Shown here: piece by piece, positions 18,001 through 28,649 of the stretch
Numbering within the stretch: position 1 is the stretch's first letter
Layout: each line of letters starts with the position of its first letter
Source: a virus
IMG/VR virus record: IMGVR_UViG_3300010885_046520
Span: 1-64,000 of that record
Reading direction: 5' to 3' (one strand)
Length of the DNA stretch: 64,000 bases
The notes under the pieces: generated by a model
Databases searched by the model: none
What the model was told of the DNA's origin: nothing
Seen by the model: only the letters and a program-made list of their open reading frames with translations
Program-made: the position numbers and the translations under genes

Positions 18001-21000
18001 CTGCTGTTGTTGGTGTCGCAGGAGTAAAAACACTACGTATACCTTCTCTATTAATAACACTATTAGATTCTACAGAATATAATTGAAAAGGAACATCATC
18101 TACTCGTAATGTATTTGTATAAAAAATTTGATCTGGTTTAATAGTTAAAGATGATTTTAATTCATTTCGTTTTTGTATATCTATAAAAAATAATTCTTTG
18201 TCATCAGGATTTAAATACTTTGGTTCCCATATATGTCCAGCATCTAGATTTTTATATATCCCACTAATTTGAACAACCCCAGAATAAATATAGGATGAAT
18301 TTTGTAGTAAACTTTTTACTAATATCTCTAAGTCTTTGATTAATAAACCTTTTAGTATCGGTTTAAAATTTTCTCTTACTGAATTCTCATATTCTCCATA
18401 ATTTGGCACAAAATTAATATCCATAAATGGCAAATAGTTATTATAGTCTCTAAAAGTTTTTCTAACTATAGAATTATTTCCATCTCCAATATTGTATTTT
18501 TGATGAATAACATATGAAGTTTGACCATTATACTTTATTAAAACTTCTTTTAGATTGTCTTGTTGATCTTTAATCTTAAAATTATAATTGTATAGATTAT
18601 TATTGGCGTTATTAATAATTGTTTTGAAAAACAGATTTTTATACAAACTATCTGGATAGAAGTCGTGTAAATATCCGGTATTATAAATATATTCTCCCAA
18701 TTCATTAATTAATTTACCATCAAAATCAATCAAGTCTCCCCATTTGGTGCTGTATATAGGATTTCTTAATAGTGGATCATTTTCACTTCTTAAAGCTTCT
18801 GGTATATTTTGATAAATAATGAGAGAATCGACACCTAATTTAACGTCTTCTGCTTGATCAATAATGTCTGCTAGTTCGTTAATATTTTCAAGATTTATTT
18901 GTGGTATTTTTCCTAAGAAAGTGAAATCTAAAACACCAATACTATATTTTACATTAGCATCTAATACAAATTCTGTATATATTCTAAGATATTTATCATG
19001 AATATTATCGTTGTAATTTAATTTATTTCCATTTTTATCAACATATATTGAATAAATACTTTTTTCTATAATTTTACCAATGTATGACAGCTTTGAATTT
19101 TCTTTGGAAGTTATCAGGACTTTTTGATCACAGTCTTTTTTAGTATTATGAACATAACCAACCATATTTTTACGATTATAATCAATTTGTAAATCAGTAA
19201 ATTTAGTATTTAAACGACTAGTATTATTTTCAGTCTTTTCAGCTACTAAAAAATAAGGTCGAGATCCCTCTATAATTATTTTTTTTGGATCTCTACCTCT
19301 AGTGAATTTAGTATTAACAATTGGATAATAGGTATTAGTTCTTTGCGTATTAAATAGATCATATGTAAAATTGTAAAAGAAATTAAAGTCTAGGTGTTCT
19401 TTGGTAGATACTGGAAGAATTGGTCCTGATAAATTTGTGGTACTATCTTTTTTGGTATATTCAAACAAATATGGTTGACCAATGTACTTTTTTTCGTCTT
19501 TAAAATATCCAAAAATATTAGGATCATTATATTCCCACCATTGATTGTCTATTTTTAAATAAAGTCTAATTTTTTTATGATTATTTAATTCTGATATTTG
19601 TCGTAATGTTTCTTTAAGTTTATCGTTCATTTCTCCAATAAGCATTGTTCCGTCTTTAAATTTTTCTTCTTTTCTAAATACTTCTTTATCGTAATCGATA
19701 TATGAAGTTAAATTACCACTATCTCTAACAACTGATGTTTTATCAGTTTTATCCCCACCATAGATTAATCCAGTATTAGGATGAAAAAATCCTCTCTTTA
19801 GAGTTCCCATTTGTACTGGAGCAGGAACGGCGAAATTCAACATTTGTTTACGTGGAACTCTCTCAAACTTTACCGCTAGGTCGATACTTTGATTTCCTAG
19901 TGTTCCAAATACTGTATTAGTTGAACAAAAATTACCAACTGGAGGATATAGAACCAGATCATTACCTACTAAAGCTTCTAAATAAGGATTTACTAGAGTG
20001 GCCGTAACAGACGAAGATGATCCTCCTCCTTTACTAATAAAAACCTTTTTTTGTTTATCATAGACGATAGTATCATTTAAAGTCACGCGAGTTGCAAATC
20101 TTTGATATCCTATATTCGGAGAAGAGGTCCACTCTAAATTTCCATCCTCATCAAAAGTTTGAGAATAACTTCTGGGTTTAAATAAATCTACATTCTCAAT
20201 AACTTCTGCCCAAACATCAGCATGGATAGTATTATAAGAAGGTAAAGAAAAATTCCATTCTGTTTTTACATAATTAGGGAAATTAACAGTTACTGATTGA
20301 GAGCATCCGTATGGTTGTTCTGGGTCTATTTTTTCAGATAGAGGATCTATGAAATCTCCTACGTCTGGATGACCTGGTATTCTGATATCTCCTAAAAGTT
20401 TAGATATGTCCTTTTTTGAATATCCACCATAAGATGCAAAAACTGGACCATGGTCTGTTGATAAACTTGGAGTAAATAATAGTGGTTCATTGCTATAGGT
20501 AATGGATCCACCGTCTGTGCTACAAACATGAGGATAGTCTGTTATGGGACTCATAGAAAAACATTGACACTCATTTTTGTTAGGAAAACCCAAGCATTCA
20601 CGAGTATCCTGATTAAAAGCTCTCAATTTTTCTATATTTAAACCATATATTTTAATGCCAACATCTTTAGTAGTAAAAGTTATACGACATTTGCCGTCCG
20701 TTAACCAAAGAGTTCCTTGATCAAAAACTGTACTATTATTGGCTCCAAAAATTTTACTATCATAGTAAACACCACCCTGATAATGAAATGCGGCTTTATC
20801 TATACGAGGATTCATTATAGCAGCATTATATTTTCTGGTATGATATAGACTTTCATCATAAATAGTTCTTGCTGGTCTTGTTCCAACAACGAATCCTTCG
20901 CTATTATTAGCAAATCTTGCAGATGGCTCATCGCAGAAACTAGCGTCTCCTTGAAAGCCGGAACAAAGAATTGGGTTTAATTTAAGGGCTAATTTATAAG

Positions 21001-23041
21001 ACGATCCATCTCCGCAAGTAGAACATGAAATAGTTTCATCTTTTATGAACGGTCTAGGATAAGTGTTATTAAATATCGAACAACCAGTAAAATATACTAC
21101 TTCTTTAAGGAGATGATCATTGAAAAAAATTCCGGCCATATTCGCTGTTTTTTTTGTTATCGCCCCATCATTACAAGCAGAAGCATATTTTTTTCTATTG
21201 TTAATTTTACTTTCTATTTTTAGATTACCCAATTCAATAGTTTGATTGTATGAAAACTGTTTAGAGATTGTTTGATCCAAGCAGTCTACATTAGACGAAC
21301 AACCTCCTGATAATTTTCGGGTATCATTTATTTTTACTCCCATATCAAAACTTAAATCAATATAGGATTGAGATTTAATGTCTTTTGAAAATTCTAATAT
21401 TGAAGAGGTATTAGGCCCACACCATAAATAAGCACCATATTTATTACCAAGAGTATGTATTAACTCTTCGTTAGAAGAAATAAAATTCATATGACTAACA
21501 GAATCAATCTCGCTAGCAGACATATCTTTATTTAGTTGATCTCTTTGTCTATATTCATTAATAGGGTTAACTGGATTCTGATCTTTATCTAATTGTTTGG
21601 GATCTAAGTCTGTAGTTTTTAATAAATCTACAACAACAGCATCATATTGAGGAGCAGTACTCAGCAAAGCAGCCAACTCAAACTTTTGCAGTTTTGTCAT
21701 TGTATTTGGTCTGGTTCTTGATTCGTTATCTGCATTATCTATACGATCATAAATATCTCTCATTAAAGGATATAGATTAGCAGAAATATATGTGAAAGAT
21801 GAACCAGATGGTATTACGCCTATTACTTCAGAACCTTTAATCACTTTAATTCCTGAAGGACAAGTATTAACTACCGGGGTTTGGTCTTGTGATTCTGGAG
21901 GAGTCATTGATAATGGTTCTGGACCATCATTTTTAGCATAAAAGACATCTCCGGGAGATATATACAAATCTATACCTGGAATTGGCCTCTTATCATTTTT
22001 TCTGTCTTTGTCATAATATCTATACCAGCCAATAATGCCAGAAGAATAATTCCATCTCCAATAAGAAGCTAATTTTTCTGTTTTAACAAAAATGTTATTA
22101 TAGGTATTTTTAGAAAATCCATAGGGGACAGCACTGAAATCTTCAATAGACGGCAAAAGATCACTAATCTCTTCGGTTACTGTAGATTCTGGAAGAGGAT
22201 AAGTATCCGGTACTACCTCAGAGTCTTCTCCCATTAATCCACTAAATATAACATTAGAAGTATATGAAATAACTCCTGATCCTTTATTATTTAACTTGGT
22301 CAGAATAAAATGACCACAAGTACTACCTGTTTGAAGATGTTTTTTATATGCTTTGTTGTGGTCATCTATATTATCATATTGAGAAGTGATAGGATCATAC
22401 GGAATTTCGCCTATTCTAGGTTTAAGTTCCCAGTCTATGCATAGTTGTGGAGTAGATGAATTATTTGTAAAACTATTAAGAGGATTATTGCTACCATTTC
22501 CAAACTTAATAAATTTATCAAATCCTAGTCCAGAACCAACAGCTGGAAACTGTTTCATATGTTTAAAATCGTAAAATTGATCCAAATATTTCTGGTTCAA
22601 AATAGGCACTTTTGGTAAATAATCATCTCTTTCCATTCTAATGTCACACGCACCATTGCAACAATTAGAAGATAAAGATGTTGACTTATTTCCATTAGTA
22701 TCTTTTAATTTCCAGGCAATTTTATGATTTGTGTTGTTGCTTAATGAAGAACAGTAAGAACAACGAAAAGAATCAATTGATTCAATTTCATCATAAGATG
22801 TTATTACGGGGGAACAACGACAAGGATCAAAAGATGTATTTAAAGTAGTATCTGGTTGAGATAATAAATCCCCATATTTAATTGTAGAGTGTTTATTGTA
22901 AACAACAAGAGGTCTCCACAGCCCACTAGTTTTTGTATCAAATGGAGGAAGAAGAGTTGTTAGTGATGTTTTATCAATAATAGCAGTACTAAAATCTGCA
23001 TCAGATAGAAAAGACTTATTAAATATGGAACAGCAACTCAT
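15056..23041 (-). CDS. Giant cysteine-rich tail/baseplate protein, 2,661 aa
   Basis: I do not recognise a family along its length. It is encoded downstream of the tape measure and other tail genes, so a distal tail, baseplate or receptor-binding role is likely. It is rich in Gly, Asn, Ser and Tyr and unusually rich in cysteine, with clusters at both ends: CRCS, CSYCSS and CCNGAC near the start, and DHCDC, CGLCNGC, CDNCG and YCCRAG in the last 600 residues. The middle is beta-rich and lysine/asparagine-rich with few cysteines. No signal peptide or membrane segment is seen. The start has an SD (AGGAAA) ten bases after the upstream gene. Confidence 0.65.
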   Translation of the reverse strand: MSCCSIFNKSFLSDADFSTAIIDKTSLTTLLPPFDTKTSGLWRPLVVYNKHSTIKYGDLLSQPDTTLNTSFDPCRCSPVITSYDEIESIDSFRCSYCSSLSNNTNHKIAWKLKDTNGNKSTSLSSNCCNGACDIRMERDDYLPKVPILNQKYLDQFYDFKHMKQFPAVGSGLGFDKFIKFGNGSNNPLNSFTNNSSTPQLCIDWELKPRIGEIPYDPITSQYDNIDDHNKAYKKHLQTGSTCGHFILTKLNNKGSGVISYTSNVIFSGLMGEDSEVVPDTYPLPESTVTEEISDLLPSIEDFSAVPYGFSKNTYNNIFVKTEKLASYWRWNYSSGIIGWYRYYDKDRKNDKRPIPGIDLYISPGDVFYAKNDGPEPLSMTPPESQDQTPVVNTCPSGIKVIKGSEVIGVIPSGSSFTYISANLYPLMRDIYDRIDNADNESRTRPNTMTKLQKFELAALLSTAPQYDAVVVDLLKTTDLDPKQLDKDQNPVNPINEYRQRDQLNKDMSASEIDSVSHMNFISSNEELIHTLGNKYGAYLWCGPNTSSILEFSKDIKSQSYIDLSFDMGVKINDTRKLSGGCSSNVDCLDQTISKQFSYNQTIELGNLKIESKINNRKKYASACNDGAITKKTANMAGIFFNDHLLKEVVYFTGCSIFNNTYPRPFIKDETISCSTCGDGSSYKLALKLNPILCSGFQGDASFCDEPSARFANNSEGFVVGTRPARTIYDESLYHTRKYNAAIMNPRIDKAAFHYQGGVYYDSKIFGANNSTVFDQGTLWLTDGKCRITFTTKDVGIKIYGLNIEKLRAFNQDTRECLGFPNKNECQCFSMSPITDYPHVCSTDGGSITYSNEPLLFTPSLSTDHGPVFASYGGYSKKDISKLLGDIRIPGHPDVGDFIDPLSEKIDPEQPYGCSQSVTVNFPNYVKTEWNFSLPSYNTIHADVWAEVIENVDLFKPRSYSQTFDEDGNLEWTSSPNIGYQRFATRVTLNDTIVYDKQKKVFISKGGGSSSSVTATLVNPYLEALVGNDLVLYPPVGNFCSTNTVFGTLGNQSIDLAVKFERVPRKQMLNFAVPAPVQMGTLKRGFFHPNTGLIYGGDKTDKTSVVRDSGNLTSYIDYDKEVFRKEEKFKDGTMLIGEMNDKLKETLRQISELNNHKKIRLYLKIDNQWWEYNDPNIFGYFKDEKKYIGQPYLFEYTKKDSTTNLSGPILPVSTKEHLDFNFFYNFTYDLFNTQRTNTYYPIVNTKFTRGRDPKKIIIEGSRPYFLVAEKTENNTSRLNTKFTDLQIDYNRKNMVGYVHNTKKDCDQKVLITSKENSKLSYIGKIIEKSIYSIYVDKNGNKLNYNDNIHDKYLRIYTEFVLDANVKYSIGVLDFTFLGKIPQINLENINELADIIDQAEDVKLGVDSLIIYQNIPEALRSENDPLLRNPIYSTKWGDLIDFDGKLINELGEYIYNTGYLHDFYPDSLYKNLFFKTIINNANNNLYNYNFKIKDQQDNLKEVLIKYNGQTSYVIHQKYNIGDGNNSIVRKTFRDYNNYLPFMDINFVPNYGEYENSVRENFKPILKGLLIKDLEILVKSLLQNSSYIYSGVVQISGIYKNLDAGHIWEPKYLNPDDKELFFIDIQKRNELKSSLTIKPDQIFYTNTLRVDDVPFQLYSVESNSVINREGIRSVFTPATPTTAVTFPPITFDFGHFQKTPYTGTPFIKMPVYGDTDRVEGCGSAACGINTIGAVSFSGIYHIQMPKMKSLPQELNDIPYIISYDAGIYNPIGNHQLYYIQRLELNPNNTLYPATNCNKDISPRPTISRISVLNEEYQSIMRDSIVDDHTEIVKKTDIFANEILFRMRYGQKQKINLKTIDDHTTQTIKFNDLIKYTDPKIEAKDIYKNIPYNLDKTAIPPNRKINGSLSIQGKLIVGKSVSVTIGNKNMTISVRSGDGKIKIVVDIDGQTIESVIHTEYVTSHSLAVSDQKLSDTSTTKYTLLTQCQEIASHSVSFMSAHPKGVLYNTFKCDGVTREDLKLPYWGSEKSCNLGSWRPGMPDPTCNPDYGSPPGYVVQYRPSNGCLGTIILDTPEFLCTNLGIGYSVKDLMGPDCKQLTSTSRTIKYGRYSRGVFSGCYAEGSINGLLIGRSLENAIGGRIIQHPQGIGSLRSVSEPSCGTCFTDSYKNPLTDNLYYSAINGRSFPPAMGDTEDHCDCIDWEYGYCQNSADGRCACDAADGPLQYDYQPFDYNFEYCRYQIALKGHKRKIKYGTSDARKTIPLPSCRGYSGNGETAGPIGEIGGEAVEECVWIECDTGAPGAWYIYDAVTTSPTTPYNPLCPTNLCSINYDNNSLTINLPGGPPHCVSHRIRNNCPIIKVTVPDDSFTVSDSISSSCDNCGVEPNKITMPPQIQQWEIITETRTCMLGYFLSSPDKNVDGPVAMGVQTIGCGLCNGCSAVACGPQTYTNGGMGLCGREAPDSFPWSTCISFKMGDPEICVKGNMRYPTAIVAGCDIPITYPASNTVAQNRMKEIWKNQMEQNFRNIAPCNNNGSLNVGDIVEGVVPEDCAGVFYKDISYPAITYRATLTDTPAVEKLTATYTVAYYTYRYRRPKTVQDTFKTDVIRAKCDRIKGSCPTGSINTTEIYKTADCDSTPQCYNTDIPVCDDANYCCRAGKKTDLRTKD

Positions 23042-23051
23042 TTTTTATTTC

Positions 23052-26000
23052 CTAACAATTAACCGATTGTAAAATCCATGACCCATTCATAAAAATAAAC
23101 ATTCCTAAATCATCAGGCACAACATTAAAACCCATCGGATTATTAAAAGTAGTAAGATATGTCTCAGGGGTTATGACTGGTGCCGGAGATGTGGTTGAGC
23201 TTATATTGGCAGCCGTATTAGCTGGATCCTGATAAATATTATAGATAGATACCTGTGTTTCTCCTTTAATGATTCCAGAGGTTATGTAGTGTTTATTATA
23301 AATGGGTTCATAAAATCCATTTTGACCATTATATTTACAATACACAGGAGCATTTCGTGGGACGCAAATAATATTCAGATTATCTTGAACAAATACTAAT
23401 TTTCTTAAACCACTTGGTAATGGATCGTTTGTATATGAATCTTCTATAACAGCTCCTCTAGAGGGTTGTCTGTTAACTAAATCAGTTTCTAATACTACCC
23501 AAATTGGTTTATAATTGGCTCCCACAGTCCATACTCCAGCATTAGCATCCCATCTTAAATCAATAGGTCCAACTGGCCAAGTACTAGGTAATTGTCCCCA
23601 ACCTTTATAAAACTGATGCTCCTTGTATGGCTCTGTCCATGTACCATCGGGTTTTTGGCTTTGATTTTTGTATATGATTTGTTTGGTTTTTGTATCTTTA
23701 ACTATTTCTCCATCAATAACTTTTGGTTCTCCAGAAGCATTAGGAACAGGATATCCTTCTAGATCATAACCCCAAGCATGGACCATTAAAGGTCCGCGTA
23801 AACCAAAATATCTCATATTATTAGCTGGGGTGATTCCTGGAGCCACCCCCCGTTTGCTACAAAACTCCATATAATTTTGATCATAGTCTAAATAGCTACG
23901 CTCTATATTTTTTGCATATGCTGGTTTTAAACCATTAGCCCCTTCTGGTATTGTTAATCCTTGACCTATCAGATCTATACTATGACCAGTTTTATCAGTA
24001 AATTGTCTATTTTGAAAACTACTAAATTCCCCAACAGACATTAATACAGGATTTAGTGTTGCATAATTAATAATTGGATTACCACTTAATCCATTAGGTA
24101 GTCCTGAAGAATTTTTACCGATCAAAGTCAAATCATCACCACTAGCTAAAATATATGGAGGATTAGTTTCTTTTGGAGATGCTGAAACCAAAGCTTTTTT
24201 CTTTTTATCTTCTATAGTTTCACAAAATGGACATTCTACTTCTTTTTCGATTGCAGCATTAGTCATTGTGCTAACATTAACAGTAGTCAAAGTATTATCA
24301 GGATCTAAATATTTATATTTATATTTTGCAGTTCCTTGACAAAATGGACATCCTGGCCTGGGATACTTGGTAATACTAAAAGTGGATCCGTGTGGAGTTG
24401 GATAAAATGAAATGGGAGATAGTATTCCGTCCAAACTCATCATCGATTTATTTTCATATCCTTTTTGAAATTCTGTAGGTAATTCTTGAACGTCCTGTAA
24501 AGAAACATTGGTTGATTCCCTTATCATATTTATAGGATCATATGAAATGTTTCTCGTTACAAAAGGCATCTTAGACCAACCAGGAGAATAATTTAAATCT
24601 TTGTATATATCGGTGATGGTACTATCTGGACGAACAATAGTAGCATTTGAACCAGTTAAAATTTCAAATGGACTCCATCTTAAAACCTTAGGAGTATTGT
24701 CTTCGTTGTGTATATTAAAAAGATTTCCAAAATATCTTTGATTACTTAGTGTTGGACCATATTGTGGACCATTATTTAATGACCCTAATACTCCCATTAA
24801 GCTGGTACTTATTTCTTTTCTTCTTTTGAGTGATTCTTGACCTATTTCTTTTATTCTATCTGCATTTTCTTTGTTATAAAAACCCAATTTTCTAGTATAG
24901 GTTCTAAAATTATAATTAGTAGTAATACCTCCTTCACCAACTTGAACTTGAATACTACTAATAATAGGACCTCCAAATTTTTGATTTTCACCTATTAGAG
25001 CATCTCCTAAATTAAAAGCTGTTCCTGAAAGACTTGTTAACAGTGCTCCGGGAACTTGAATAGAACCTTGTTCAGTGATTTGTTGATAGTTAACGTCATC
25101 TTTAATTCTTGCCATAACAGCAGCGTCTAAAGCATCCATACCACCATAATTCCAAGGAACTAATCCAGCATCATGTTGAACTTTTACGCTTCCTACAAGA
25201 TTATTAACAGATGATGGTACATCTAAAACTGTTTTATCAAAGATTGCTTCTTCTATTAGTCCAGGATGATTGGTCCATGGTCCATATGTAGCCATTGAAC
25301 TTTCAAGTGGTATAGCAGCAAAATATGGGTAAGCTGCTTTTTCTAAGACATGCATATTATTTGATGACAAGTTTGAATCTTGACCATTATTGTCCAAGAA
25401 TACTTCATTTTGTAGACCAGGATATAAAAATGATGCCATGACACCTCTTGGGTCCCAAGTTAAAGTATAAGGATATCTACGCAAACCTCCATTAACTGTT
25501 GAATTTGTTCCAACGTCCGCTCCATTTCTTACAGGAGATGGTATAGTAGAATCTTTCAGCATTTTCAGTAAAAAATCTTGACTTATAATATGTCCTACTT
25601 CTTTATCCGCTATATTTCTACCATTACCCATTTTAACTGGTGAAGATATTTGTACTACTACTCTAGCGTCAGCGTCTGGCTCAATAAAAACAAAATCTTT
25701 TTCACAATTAGCTTTAACATATGTTTTACCAATTTGTTTACTAACTTTACTATTTGCTCCTGTACTAGATCCTATAGGAAATCCGTGAGCTGTGCGAAAA
25801 GCCATAGAATTTGCAAATCCACCAGTATATATGTCAATATATTCTTCTGGAGGCAAAGAATGACTGATAGAGCTATAATAATTATTATTTTCATCTACGG
25901 CATCAGTTGCTCTACGACTATTTAGTAAAAATGTCCAATTGGTAACTAAATGAGATTTTCCATAATTACTAGCAGGAATGTTACTAGCATTGAAAATATA

Positions 26001-28622
26001 TTGTTCAGCTACCCACTTTTCTCTACTATTAACTTCTGGATGATTACTAAATCCAATTATTGGAGGTATTTTACCTTGATCATCACACATGGCATTAACT
26101 GTAACTGATCCTACTATCAAAGCATCATCAATATAATTACCTGGTTCTTCCCAGGCCCCGTCAGATGAAATCTGAAAATCTGTATAAACCTTCCCAGTAC
26201 CTTGTTGAACAAAGATTCCAGTTGATTTTCCATCTGAATCTTTAATCTCAGTCGTGGCACCATCATTAGTAAATAATCTATTATCTCTATACCACTGTGG
26301 CATAGGAACTTTAATCATATATTGTTTACCATAATATTCTGTGGCGATATTAGCAAAAAATTTATGAATAGCTTGCAAATGATTATATAGAGTTTTTTGA
26401 AAAGGAGTAGCTTTATCCATTTCTGTTTGGGCCTGTCTTTGTGCTCCACCTTGAAAATTTGCTCGGTTCACACGATCAGTATTAGAGTTATTCCATAGCG
26501 TTTTTACTAAACCTTTAAAATTTTCTGAAGCATTAAAATTACCATATGTTTGTCTAAAAACTTTGTAACAAAGTTCAGCAATATCTGTGGTGAAATTTGG
26601 ATTAAAAGCATATGCCATCCATACATCAAAACCCTTACCAGCAGCTCGTATTTCATTTTCTAAAACTAAAAATAATGAACTGTTATTACTATAACCATCA
26701 AAGTATGTTTTTGGCAAAGCACCCTTAAGGTCATCTATATAAAATAAAATTTGCATTTGAGCCATACCAGGATCAAAATAAACTTTACGAACTAATCCAT
26801 TAGAGCCTACTCCAAAATAAGGACAGATGACATCTGTATACATTGGATGATTTTCCTTAGCTCCTGGTAATTTAATAAGAGTAATTTTACCAGCCAAATT
26901 TACTCCATCATAATAATTTCCTCTAGAAATATTATTAGAAGAACTCCAAGGATCTAAAGGATTGGGATTATTTGAGAACATCTGTTTATCAGTGAAATTT
27001 CCCGGTTGATTCTCAGCCACTGCTGCACCATCACCATATAAACTAGAATATCTTCTGGTACTCAAAAAACTAGGAGCTCTTAATTGATTACTACCTGGTT
27101 GTCCAATAGAATTTTCATAATTAATAAAAGAACCCGTTTTATTATTAGCATAAGGATCATAAATTAGTGTTGTTTGCTTAGAAACTAAAGAACTAGTTTT
27201 AAATTGCCATAATCTTTTCTGTTTTCCACCCAAATACATTGATCTAGTAGTTTGATCAGAGTATTCTTGTCCATAATTGAAAGTGCTAACATTATACTTC
27301 TGCCTTACTAACCAAGATACATAGTTTTTAATAACATCTTTTTGTGGTTGTAATCTACGAGAGACTGTGTTAACCTTAAAAATGGCACTATATGTACTTC
27401 CAGCAGGAGCTGGTTCTAATGAGATAAAAAAATCATATCCTGATCCATCACAAATTTCTGTAATAAAAGACATTAAACTAATAGTTGGTCCTGTCATATA
27501 TAGACTAGAAGGTGGATATGGTAATGCGCTCAAATCTAATTTATAGTAAGAATGAAAACTTCCATCACCACCCATAACACTAGGACATAAACAACAGTCT
27601 TTTAATGATATCTTGTTACCATCAGCATCATTTATACCAGATTGATCAAAATCTACAGGAGAACCATTTGCAAAAGATAGTGCTCGGCCAAGAATTGCAC
27701 CATGAGGAAAAAATGGATTAGTGTCTGTTGTTCCTTGAGCCAGCATATTAACTAGAGCATCATAGATATTTCTTGCGGGTATTCCATTGTCTGTTCTTCC
27801 AGAATTACCAAATCCTATTTGTTCCCAGTATCCATAAATATTAAAAACATTAGGTAAATTACCTTGTCTTATAGAACCATTAAATGGTAAAAACGGTTTA
27901 GTAGAATCATAATGACATGGTACAGAGATATTTTTTCCAGTACTATTGTCTGCTGTGTTTGGTATTGTGGCGGCTACTGTTCCAGCATATTCATCTATAA
28001 TTAACCAACATCCTTTTAATAAAGACGACCCACTCTTCATCTCTATTTCATAAATGGGCGAACCGCCTTGAGAACCGTTAGCTTTCCATGATGTTATTAA
28101 TCCTCCAAAATATAAATCTTCAAACCAAAATACTGCTGGAATACCAATCAAGTCATATCCTACATTAGAAAACTTATTGGCGCCAGCTAAAAACCCTGGA
28201 TCTGGTCCTAACCATTTTTTTGGAATACCATTAACATTTTTACATATTTTCCCAAAATCCATACTATTATTATTTTGTTGTTCAATTTGTAAGCTAATTG
28301 GCTTAACTAAATTTTTAGTATTATCTGTAGAGAAATTTTCTGATGAGTCCATCACCAAAGCTTGAGACTTAGTATTAACTGGTTGATTATTAACCTGTTT
28401 TACCGAAGTATTAAGAGTATTATATTTAACAGATCGTGGGTGGTATGCTTGGTCCCATACTACAGTAACGGTTAAAGAACTAGAATCCTCACCCCAGGCC
28501 AAATTCATATTAAAGTTAGTAACGCTACATCCTAAAAATAGTGATTGTTCTAGTGGACCAACTTCTCTATATGACCCAACCGGATCAGCTGTACACTCTT
28601 TGCTAGGAGTTATATTTCCCAT
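23052..28622 (-). CDS. Large tail protein, possible tail hub/baseplate component, 1,856 aa
   Basis: The N-terminus (LEQSLFLGCSVTNFNMNLAWGED) and the later segment with ISLMSFITEICDGSGYDFF resemble the opening domains of phage tail hub proteins, although I cannot name the family firmly. In the C-terminal third, CPFCQG and CPFCET about 40 residues apart form a likely zinc site. The rest is a long beta-rich chain. The gene has the recurrent late-gene SD (AAGGATAA) and lies between two other distal tail genes. A role at the tail tip fits the gene order. Confidence 0.6.
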   Translation of the reverse strand: MGNITPSKECTADPVGSYREVGPLEQSLFLGCSVTNFNMNLAWGEDSSSLTVTVVWDQAYHPRSVKYNTLNTSVKQVNNQPVNTKSQALVMDSSENFSTDNTKNLVKPISLQIEQQNNNSMDFGKICKNVNGIPKKWLGPDPGFLAGANKFSNVGYDLIGIPAVFWFEDLYFGGLITSWKANGSQGGSPIYEIEMKSGSSLLKGCWLIIDEYAGTVAATIPNTADNSTGKNISVPCHYDSTKPFLPFNGSIRQGNLPNVFNIYGYWEQIGFGNSGRTDNGIPARNIYDALVNMLAQGTTDTNPFFPHGAILGRALSFANGSPVDFDQSGINDADGNKISLKDCCLCPSVMGGDGSFHSYYKLDLSALPYPPSSLYMTGPTISLMSFITEICDGSGYDFFISLEPAPAGSTYSAIFKVNTVSRRLQPQKDVIKNYVSWLVRQKYNVSTFNYGQEYSDQTTRSMYLGGKQKRLWQFKTSSLVSKQTTLIYDPYANNKTGSFINYENSIGQPGSNQLRAPSFLSTRRYSSLYGDGAAVAENQPGNFTDKQMFSNNPNPLDPWSSSNNISRGNYYDGVNLAGKITLIKLPGAKENHPMYTDVICPYFGVGSNGLVRKVYFDPGMAQMQILFYIDDLKGALPKTYFDGYSNNSSLFLVLENEIRAAGKGFDVWMAYAFNPNFTTDIAELCYKVFRQTYGNFNASENFKGLVKTLWNNSNTDRVNRANFQGGAQRQAQTEMDKATPFQKTLYNHLQAIHKFFANIATEYYGKQYMIKVPMPQWYRDNRLFTNDGATTEIKDSDGKSTGIFVQQGTGKVYTDFQISSDGAWEEPGNYIDDALIVGSVTVNAMCDDQGKIPPIIGFSNHPEVNSREKWVAEQYIFNASNIPASNYGKSHLVTNWTFLLNSRRATDAVDENNNYYSSISHSLPPEEYIDIYTGGFANSMAFRTAHGFPIGSSTGANSKVSKQIGKTYVKANCEKDFVFIEPDADARVVVQISSPVKMGNGRNIADKEVGHIISQDFLLKMLKDSTIPSPVRNGADVGTNSTVNGGLRRYPYTLTWDPRGVMASFLYPGLQNEVFLDNNGQDSNLSSNNMHVLEKAAYPYFAAIPLESSMATYGPWTNHPGLIEEAIFDKTVLDVPSSVNNLVGSVKVQHDAGLVPWNYGGMDALDAAVMARIKDDVNYQQITEQGSIQVPGALLTSLSGTAFNLGDALIGENQKFGGPIISSIQVQVGEGGITTNYNFRTYTRKLGFYNKENADRIKEIGQESLKRRKEISTSLMGVLGSLNNGPQYGPTLSNQRYFGNLFNIHNEDNTPKVLRWSPFEILTGSNATIVRPDSTITDIYKDLNYSPGWSKMPFVTRNISYDPINMIRESTNVSLQDVQELPTEFQKGYENKSMMSLDGILSPISFYPTPHGSTFSITKYPRPGCPFCQGTAKYKYKYLDPDNTLTTVNVSTMTNAAIEKEVECPFCETIEDKKKKALVSASPKETNPPYILASGDDLTLIGKNSSGLPNGLSGNPIINYATLNPVLMSVGEFSSFQNRQFTDKTGHSIDLIGQGLTIPEGANGLKPAYAKNIERSYLDYDQNYMEFCSKRGVAPGITPANNMRYFGLRGPLMVHAWGYDLEGYPVPNASGEPKVIDGEIVKDTKTKQIIYKNQSQKPDGTWTEPYKEHQFYKGWGQLPSTWPVGPIDLRWDANAGVWTVGANYKPIWVVLETDLVNRQPSRGAVIEDSYTNDPLPSGLRKLVFVQDNLNIICVPRNAPVYCKYNGQNGFYEPIYNKHYITSGIIKGETQVSIYNIYQDPANTAANISSTTSPAPVITPETYLTTFNNPMGFNVVPDDLGMFIFMNGSWILQSVNC

Positions 28623-28649
28623 AATTTTATCCTTATTTTAATCTTCCTA

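Noticed and set aside
17726-18082. A + strand cysteine-rich protein opposite the 2,661-residue gene
   Set aside because: No SD, full overlap with a coding - strand gene, and a composition expected from the antisense of Asn/Tyr-rich codons.
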